Source: Bacteroidota bacterium (GTDB lineage Bacteria; Bacteroidota; Bacteroidia; B-17B0; Aurantibacillaceae). Taken from it: a stretch of DNA of 64,000 nt. Numbering within the stretch: position 1 is the first letter of the stretch; every line of letters starts with the position of its first letter. The stretch is from NCBI GenBank assembly GCA_018267475.1, contig JAFDYI010000004.1, positions 1 to 64,000 on the forward strand, given 5' to 3'. The translations under genes and the position numbers were made by a program. The notes beneath the pieces were generated by a model. That model was not told where the DNA came from, made no database searches, and saw nothing but the letters and a program-made list of their open reading frames with translations. Shown here piece by piece: positions 63,635 through 64,000 of the stretch.

Positions 63635-64000
63635 GTGCGTATAGCGTTACTTACTGATGGCATTTTTCCCTACCGTATTGGCGGTATGCAAAAACATTCG
63701 TACTATTTAGTAAAATATTTTGCTAAGCAAGGCGTGCATGTTGATTTATATCATTTGAATAATAGTGAGTACGATATTGATAAAATGGATTTTTTTACCG
63801 AGGAAGAAAAAAAAAATATAACTTCTTTTGTTATTCCATTCCCAAATAAAGGCAGGTGGCCTTGGCACTATCTGCGCGAATCATACATACATTCAAAAAT
63901 GATGTATCAGGTGTTTGAAAAACAAGCTCCGGTAGATTTTATATACAGCAAAGGCTACACGGGTTGGTATTTTATAAAGAAAAAAAAGCAAGGTGCAAAA
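63635..64000 (+). CDS. Glycosyltransferase family 4-like protein, N-terminal part
   Basis: An open frame from GTG 63635 runs 122 codons to the window end without a stop. It begins RIALLTDGIFPYRIGGMQKH, the first strand and glycine-rich loop of GT-B-fold glycosyltransferases of the GT4 type, followed by a helix YYLVKYFAKQGVHVDLYHL. The gene is cut by the window edge; the sugar and acceptor cannot be told. It may open a surface polysaccharide locus. Partial 3' end. Confidence 0.8.
   Translation, partial: MRIALLTDGIFPYRIGGMQKHSYYLVKYFAKQGVHVDLYHLNNSEYDIDKMDFFTEEEKKNITSFVIPFPNKGRWPWHYLRESYIHSKMMYQVFEKQAPVDFIYSKGYTGWYFIKKKKQGAK

Overview
The window is chromosomal DNA of a member of the Bacteroidota. 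Supporting signs are the promoter octamer TAnnTTTG seen in front of most transcription units, three secreted proteins ending in type IX secretion (T9SS) sorting domains, a TonB-dependent receptor followed by surface-type lipoproteins, a DUF5777-type beta-barrel, a zinc-finger-less DksA-like protein, a long NusB and AT-rich intergenic DNA. Class III ribonucleotide reductase, oxygen-independent HemN and a Crp/Fnr regulator point to a facultative or microaerobic life style. The order or genus cannot be fixed from the sequence alone. No tRNA, rRNA, CRISPR array, transposase or phage gene was seen.

Layout. 1-452: non-coding DNA with a 117-bp-period direct repeat. 453-13.2 kb: housekeeping genes (meaB, ftsK, pnp overlapping lpxK, a HEAT-like protein, clpB, pepA, nusB, leucine dehydrogenase). 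13.2-20.8 kb: recN, then an Rrf2-nrdD-nrdG anaerobic operon in which nrdD carries an apparent frameshift, then an MBL hydrolase and queG. 20.8-29.2 kb: DksA-like protein, ileS, a CarboxypepD-like protein, rlmD, mnmE. 29.4-32.5 kb: plsX-fabH-accB-pth fatty acid operon.

32.7-39.9 kb: TonB-dependent receptor, two paralogous DUF5689 plus choice-of-anchor-J lipoproteins and a T9SS-exported protein. This looks like an uptake or surface-processing system without SusD. 40.0-43.5 kb: an envelope redox locus on two diverging arms: a CxxCH cytochrome with a T9SS tail, a CX9CH lipoprotein and a beta-barrel on one side, and a Rieske lipoprotein and YceI protein on the other. A symmetric four-site operator-like array lies between the arms. 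This is the best candidate for an undescribed system.

43.5-45.3 kb: lpd and a TPR protein. 45.3-51.9 kb: TetR-TolC-MFP-RND efflux operon with a clear operator palindrome inside its promoter. 52-55 kb: TMTC-like glycosyltransferase and nucleotide-sugar dehydrogenase. 55-59.4 kb: T9SS GEVED protein, then Crp/Fnr, a histidine-rich 12-TM protein and hemN. 59.5-64 kb: lipid A acyltransferase, Ppx/GppA, an OmpA-family protein, a PA0069-type radical SAM protein, and a glycosyltransferase cut off by the window end.
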